NCBI GenBank assembly: GCA_002900555.1
Contig: MUGD01000040.1
Span: forward strand, 1 to 16,556
Direction of reading: 5' to 3'
Length of the DNA stretch: 16,556 nucleotides
DNA from: Thermoplasmata archaeon M9B2D
GTDB taxonomy: Archaea; Thermoplasmatota; E2; DHVEG-1
Below, piece by piece: positions 12,927 through 16,556 of the stretch. The position numbers and the translations under genes were made by a program. Under the pieces are notes generated by a model. That model worked only from the letters and a program-made list of their open reading frames with translations, was not told the origin of the DNA and did no database searches. Position 1 is the first letter of the stretch. Every line of letters begins with the position of its first letter.

Positions 12927-14677
12927 ATTCACAGTTCATACCATCAAATATTCTTTATATTGATTTATCAAACAATAACTTTTGGATTGAAAAAAGACCG
13001 GATTTATTTGAAAAATATATAGGAGGAACGGGGGTTGCTATTCGACTATTACAAGAAAACTGTGCAAAAGACTGTGATCCATTATCACCAGAAAATCCGA
13101 TTATTTTTGCAATAGGACCGTTAACTGGTTTGTTTCCCCTTGCGTCAAAAACTATTGCAATGTTTAAATCACCGCACACAGGAAATCTTGGAGAAAGTCA
13201 TTGTGGAGGGCGAAGCGCGATTGCGATTCGTATGGCTGGGTATGGTGCAATCGTTATAAAAGGCAGAAGTAATAATCCAATTTATCTAGCTGTTCATGAT
13301 GGTATCGTACATTTTCGAGATGCCTCGACGATCTGGGGAATGGAGAGTGTGTTCACGGTTGGCCGAATAATCCGTGAAAATGAACCGGGGTCAGGTCTAA
13401 GGACGATTATGCGTATCGGTAGCGCTGGAGAAAGACTGATATCCTATGCTTGTGTAACAACGGAAACCTATCGTCATTTCGGTCGGCTCGGTCTTGGTGC
13501 AGTCTTTGGAAGTAAATTGTTGAAAGCGATTGTAATCTCTGGAAAACGTTCCTTGAAAATTAAAGATAGTAAAGCCTATCAAAACGTGTATAATGCGGTG
13601 TATAATGCTGCTGTGAATTCACCAGTTATGCAGAAATATCATGATCTCGGAACTGTTGAGAATATTCTCCCGTTAAATGAACTTGGCGGTCTTCCTACAA
13701 AGAATTTACAAACAGCACAGTCTGAAAATGCTTTAAAAATTTCAGGAGAAGCGTTAGCTCAGGGATATCTAGGGAGACGACTAGCATGCTCTCATTGTCC
13801 AATAGGTTGTATTCATATCGCTGCTTTACGTGAACCGTATGGTGATGAGCCGTATTTTTACAAGACTTCTATGATTTGTTATGATTACGAACCAGTCTAT
13901 GCATTAGGAACAATGTTAGGAATTACTGAACCAGAAGGGTTCCTTAAGTTAATGGATCAAGTGGAAAAAAGAGGACTTGATTCGATGAGCACTGGTGTTG
14001 TTTTAGCCTGGGCAACGGAAGCCTTCGAAAAAGGGATTATTTCTGAGAAGGAAACAAAAGGAATTAAGCTTCGTTGGGGGGATTACCAAAGTTATATCGA
14101 AGCTGTGAAATTAATTGTGAATAGAGCAGATGATTTTTATACTGCTCTTGCTCACGGTGTTGAATACGCTTCTTCTCAATATGGTGGGAAGGAGTTCGCT
14201 CTGAGTTTTATGCATAACGAAATGCCTGGGTATCATACAGGACCGGGGGCACATGTTGGTGTGTTTATTGGCGCCCGACATAGTCATCTGGATAATGCAG
14301 GGTACAGTATTGATCAAAAAGTTCTTATTAATCAGAAACTAACACCTGATGAACTAGTTGAGCATTTATTGAAGGAAGAACACTGGCGTCAAATTCTTTC
14401 AAGCCTTACTGTCTGTTTTTTTGCACGAGGCGTATATACTACAGATATTATTTTGAAAACATTACATATCGTCGGATATGATTTTACTGAGTCTGATCTT
14501 CATAAAATTGGAGAAGAGACACTTCGACAAAAATATAACTTTAAGATACGGGAAGGATTTAACTTTGATGATTTTCACATTCCTGACCGTATTTTTAAGA
14601 CCGCAATACCAATTGGTGAGTTTGATAGAAATTTTGTTCTGGATGCAGTAAAAATTATGAAAAAGAAAATGTCTTGA
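12923..14677 (+). CDS. Tungsten/molybdenum aldehyde:ferredoxin oxidoreductase, catalytic subunit
   Basis: AOR-family enzymes oxidise aldehydes to carboxylic acids at a bis-pterin tungsten (sometimes molybdenum) site. The 584-residue protein covers the whole family. It shows the N-terminal pterin-binding domain (KYIGGTGVAIRLL, IGPLTG, GESHCGGRSAIAIRMAGYGA near 90-109 and RIGSAGER). The cluster ligands are C289, C292 and C296 in CSHCPIGC, with C498 as the probable fourth. The second pterin site is GARHSHLDNAGYSIDQ (450-465). E323 in YEP and H453 correspond to the acid and histidine near the metal. Substrate specificity is unknown, and the protein is a little shorter than the roughly 600-residue archaeal enzymes. 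It partners the overlapping polyferredoxin. Confidence 0.92.
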   Translation: MNSQFIPSNILYIDLSNNNFWIEKRPDLFEKYIGGTGVAIRLLQENCAKDCDPLSPENPIIFAIGPLTGLFPLASKTIAMFKSPHTGNLGESHCGGRSAIAIRMAGYGAIVIKGRSNNPIYLAVHDGIVHFRDASTIWGMESVFTVGRIIRENEPGSGLRTIMRIGSAGERLISYACVTTETYRHFGRLGLGAVFGSKLLKAIVISGKRSLKIKDSKAYQNVYNAVYNAAVNSPVMQKYHDLGTVENILPLNELGGLPTKNLQTAQSENALKISGEALAQGYLGRRLACSHCPIGCIHIAALREPYGDEPYFYKTSMICYDYEPVYALGTMLGITEPEGFLKLMDQVEKRGLDSMSTGVVLAWATEAFEKGIISEKETKGIKLRWGDYQSYIEAVKLIVNRADDFYTALAHGVEYASSQYGGKEFALSFMHNEMPGYHTGPGAHVGVFIGARHSHLDNAGYSIDQKVLINQKLTPDELVEHLLKEEHWRQILSSLTVCFFARGVYTTDIILKTLHIVGYDFTESDLHKIGEETLRQKYNFKIREGFNFDDFHIPDRIFKTAIPIGEFDRNFVLDAVKIMKKKMS

Positions 14678-15152
14678 TGAACAATCAAAAATACTCTTAA
14701 ATAATAAGTTTTTTCCTTACCTTATCCTCTAAGTAATTGAGCTTTTTTTGTTCAATGAGAATAAAATCATTATTTTACTTATAAATCAATTCTGAATCTC
14801 CCTTCCCTCGTCTAATATTAATCAATATCTTTATTTGCTTGAAAAAGATTCTAGCAATATTTAACACGTGTTTCCACTGTTTTTGGGAAGGGATTTGAAT
14901 CTTTTCAAAGAATCCTGTCAGCGGCTTACCCAAAAAGTAGCATGGTAATTTTAAACCTCATCTGAATCTGATTTTACCATCTAGGGGATTCGAATCCTTT
15001 CCGTTACCTACATTTTTTATTGTTTTTTATAAAAAAACATAAAATCACAAAAGGGCTTCGGACTAAAAGTATTAAATCTTGAATCCTACTCCTCATTTTA
15101 CTTTATTGAAAAATACGAGTTCAACCTCCTCCCCACACGGTACTTTCATCCC
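14678..15152. other. 475-base gap with tRNA T-arm-like fragments
   Basis: No convincing gene lies here. Two segments resemble tRNA T-arms. GGGAAGGGATTTGAATCTTT starts at 14885, and TAGGGGATTCGAATCCTTTC starts at 14982 and contains the 12-bp palindrome GGATTCGAATCC. The second sits inside a weak tRNA-like frame: GGTAA at 14944-14948 can pair with TTACC at 15004-15008, and ATGGTAA (14942-14948) alternatively with TTACCAT (14974-14980). A T run follows. No anticodon arm can be drawn, so these are relics or attachment-type remnants at best. A T-rich stretch near 14708-14715 may end the AOR transcript. Confidence 0.4.
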
Positions 15153-16556
15153 TTATGTAAATTGGATATCTTTTACAATAACCCGTAAATCCGCTCGTGG
15201 TATGAACTTGACATCTGGAGCGGTTAACGTAAATAAGATCTGGGAAAATAATGGAACCACGACGATATCGTCAACCAATGCAATCCGGAATCCTTCCTGT
15301 AGCATATGTAATCGTTCATATGGATCCATCTCGTGAGAAGCAGCAATCCCCAACCGATCAACTTCTGCGTTCGAATAATATCCGCTGTTTTGACTACCAT
15401 AACTATCTCCTACTGATCTGATGAACAGATCATAAATCCAACTTCCATCCATTGAGATTTCTCCCCATCCATACAGATACATCGATGTATTTCTCTCATG
15501 AAGGACCTTATGATTAAACTCAGTCATAGAGAGATTGTTCATCGTGACGTGAATTCCGACCTTCGCAAGTTGTTTGGTGATCAGATAACAATTTTCCGCA
15601 TTATACTCAAATCCTTCTGTAATGCAATCCATGACGATATCAAAACCATCTTCATACCCCGCCTCAGCTAAAAGCTGTTTGGATTCAGTGATATTATAGG
15701 GTAATCGCTGTATCGCTGGATTATAACCGAAGACATATGGAGTAACCAATTGGGCTGTCGGTATTGCTAATCCTTTAAACGGGCCGTTAATCAATGGAGT
15801 GAGGTTGATTGCCTGATAAATAGCTTTTCTGATTCGAATATCTGCTGTTGGATTTTGACCGTCTGGAAACCCATAGCTCCCGTTTTCCCGTAAATCAAAT
15901 CCAATGATATAGGTGGATAATGGTGGGTATTTCACTAATGTGATGTTTTTCTCGTGCAGGATGTAATCGATTTTATCGTCAATGTTATATTCTGCAATGT
16001 CAATAACACCAGAGCGTAGTGCTGATAATCGTTCGTTATTATCTTCAATTGCTTGAAATATCACGGTTTTAATTTCAGGTGGTTCTCCCCAATACTCATC
16101 AAATCGCTCTAACTTGGTGAAGTTATTTATCTTATAATCTACTAGTCGATAAGGTCCTGTTCCAACCAAGGTTTGTCCTTCGGGTTGTTGGGTACTGTTA
16201 TGATAAAAAATGATTCCCATGTGGGCGAATCGATCCAGAAGAGTCGGTGTCGGTTCAAATGTTTTAAATTCAATCGTATAATTATCAAGGATGATTATCT
16301 CGCTAATTATCGATTCAAAACCACTATAGAATGTATTAATAGAGTATCTGACATCCTCTGCGGTAAAATGATTTCCATCGTGGAATTTTACTCCTTGACG
16401 AAGATAAAACCGCCATGTCAGACTATCAGGGTTGTTCCATGCGATAGCTAAAGAAGGAATAATGCGAAATTGTTCATCATATTCAACAAGATTATTATAA
16501 ATATTTGGGATCAATGTCCAATAATTATTATACGTGATATTCAATGGGTAAATCGC
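15153..16556 (-). CDS. ABC transporter solute-binding protein (SBP_bac_5), 5' end missing
   Basis: The frame runs off the right edge: codons before the TTG at 16544 are also open, so the N-terminus and any signal peptide lie outside. The visible 467 residues match extracellular solute-binding proteins family 5, which deliver peptides, nickel or oligosaccharides to ABC permeases. Landmarks are IIPSLAIAWNNPDSLTWRFY, LRQGVKFHDGNHFTAEDVRY (the family signature), TLVGTGPYRLVDY, RIRKAIYQAINLTPLINGPF and the C-terminal LFSQILFTLTAPDVKF. The stop at 15153 leaves a normal-length C-terminus, so it is complete on that side. No permease or ATPase gene follows downstream in the window; they would have to lie upstream of it, outside. 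The ligand cannot be told. Confidence 0.88.
   Translation of the reverse strand, partial: AIYPLNITYNNYWTLIPNIYNNLVEYDEQFRIIPSLAIAWNNPDSLTWRFYLRQGVKFHDGNHFTAEDVRYSINTFYSGFESIISEIIILDNYTIEFKTFEPTPTLLDRFAHMGIIFYHNSTQQPEGQTLVGTGPYRLVDYKINNFTKLERFDEYWGEPPEIKTVIFQAIEDNNERLSALRSGVIDIAEYNIDDKIDYILHEKNITLVKYPPLSTYIIGFDLRENGSYGFPDGQNPTADIRIRKAIYQAINLTPLINGPFKGLAIPTAQLVTPYVFGYNPAIQRLPYNITESKQLLAEAGYEDGFDIVMDCITEGFEYNAENCYLITKQLAKVGIHVTMNNLSMTEFNHKVLHERNTSMYLYGWGEISMDGSWIYDLFIRSVGDSYGSQNSGYYSNAEVDRLGIAASHEMDPYERLHMLQEGFRIALVDDIVVVPLFSQILFTLTAPDVKFIPRADLRVIVKDIQFT

Noticed and set aside
15010..15152. GGGGAGGAGGTT on the minus strand after the solute-binding protein, followed by a 22-codon frame
   Set aside because: A permease gene would be expected there, but the frame stops after 22 codons and its ATG is about 30 bases from the purine-rich site; no permease similarity is visible.
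15079..15336. 85-codon plus-strand frame starting MNPTPHFTLLK
   Set aside because: Most of it is antisense to the C-terminal part of the solute-binding protein, its composition is S/T/N-rich, and no ribosome site is seen.
1..16556. CRISPR array, transposase, integrase, restriction or toxin-antitoxin genes
   Set aside because: I looked for regularly spaced repeats, catalytic DDE or tyrosine-recombinase motifs and paired toxin genes on both strands, and found none; the lone RHH gene has no toxin partner.

Overview
The window looks archaeal, most likely a euryarchaeote of the Thermoplasmatota type. The evidence is an archaeosine-pathway radical SAM enzyme (RaSEA family), an archaeal TrmI tRNA methyltransferase, a single-subunit RNase HII of archaeal length, TATA boxes about 25-30 bases before several starts (some giving nearly leaderless mRNAs), a PGF-CTERM-like tail on a membrane protein, and T-rich ends without bacterial-type terminators. 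The assignment below the domain level is an inference.

Positions 1-6850 are a compact, moderately GC-rich housekeeping region. It starts with the 3' part of a secreted arylsulfotransferase-like beta-propeller. A three-gene operon follows, joined by two 4-base ATGA overlaps: a membrane protein with a PGF-CTERM-like tail, the RaSEA-type radical SAM protein and TrmI. Next come serC with its own TATA box and Shine-Dalgarno, an intergenic stretch holding a 10-bp inverted repeat pair and a candidate small RNA with two competing hairpins, RNase HII on the minus strand, and tRNA-Thr(CGT).

Right after the tRNA the base composition drops sharply (33 of 60 G+C at 2041-2100, 18 of 60 at 7081-7140), and a 77-base tRNA-like relic lies 25 bases downstream. 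Positions 7067-12407 look like an AT-rich accessory island. It holds a minus-strand MFS transporter behind a 44-residue ribbon-helix-helix regulator, a regulatory gap with palindromes and GTATCA repeats, and a plus-strand stress-type run: DUF3892-like protein, Hsp20, UspA-like protein, a 55-residue small beta-barrel candidate and a 49-residue zinc ribbon. After that come a GNAT acetyltransferase and an alanine/ornithine-racemase-family PLP enzyme only 4 bases apart.

Positions 12516-14677 encode a polyferredoxin with four [4Fe-4S] motifs overlapping a tungsten/molybdenum aldehyde:ferredoxin oxidoreductase, a likely two-subunit oxidoreductase. A 475-base gap with more tRNA T-arm-like fragments separates this from a minus-strand solute-binding protein of the peptide/nickel ABC family that runs off the right edge. 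No integrase, transposase, CRISPR array or known defence system is visible. The points most worth a second look are the tRNA-bounded composition break with its tRNA-like relics, the hairpin pair at 5990-6027, the GNAT-racemase pair, and the RHH-linked regulatory gap at 8536-9009.
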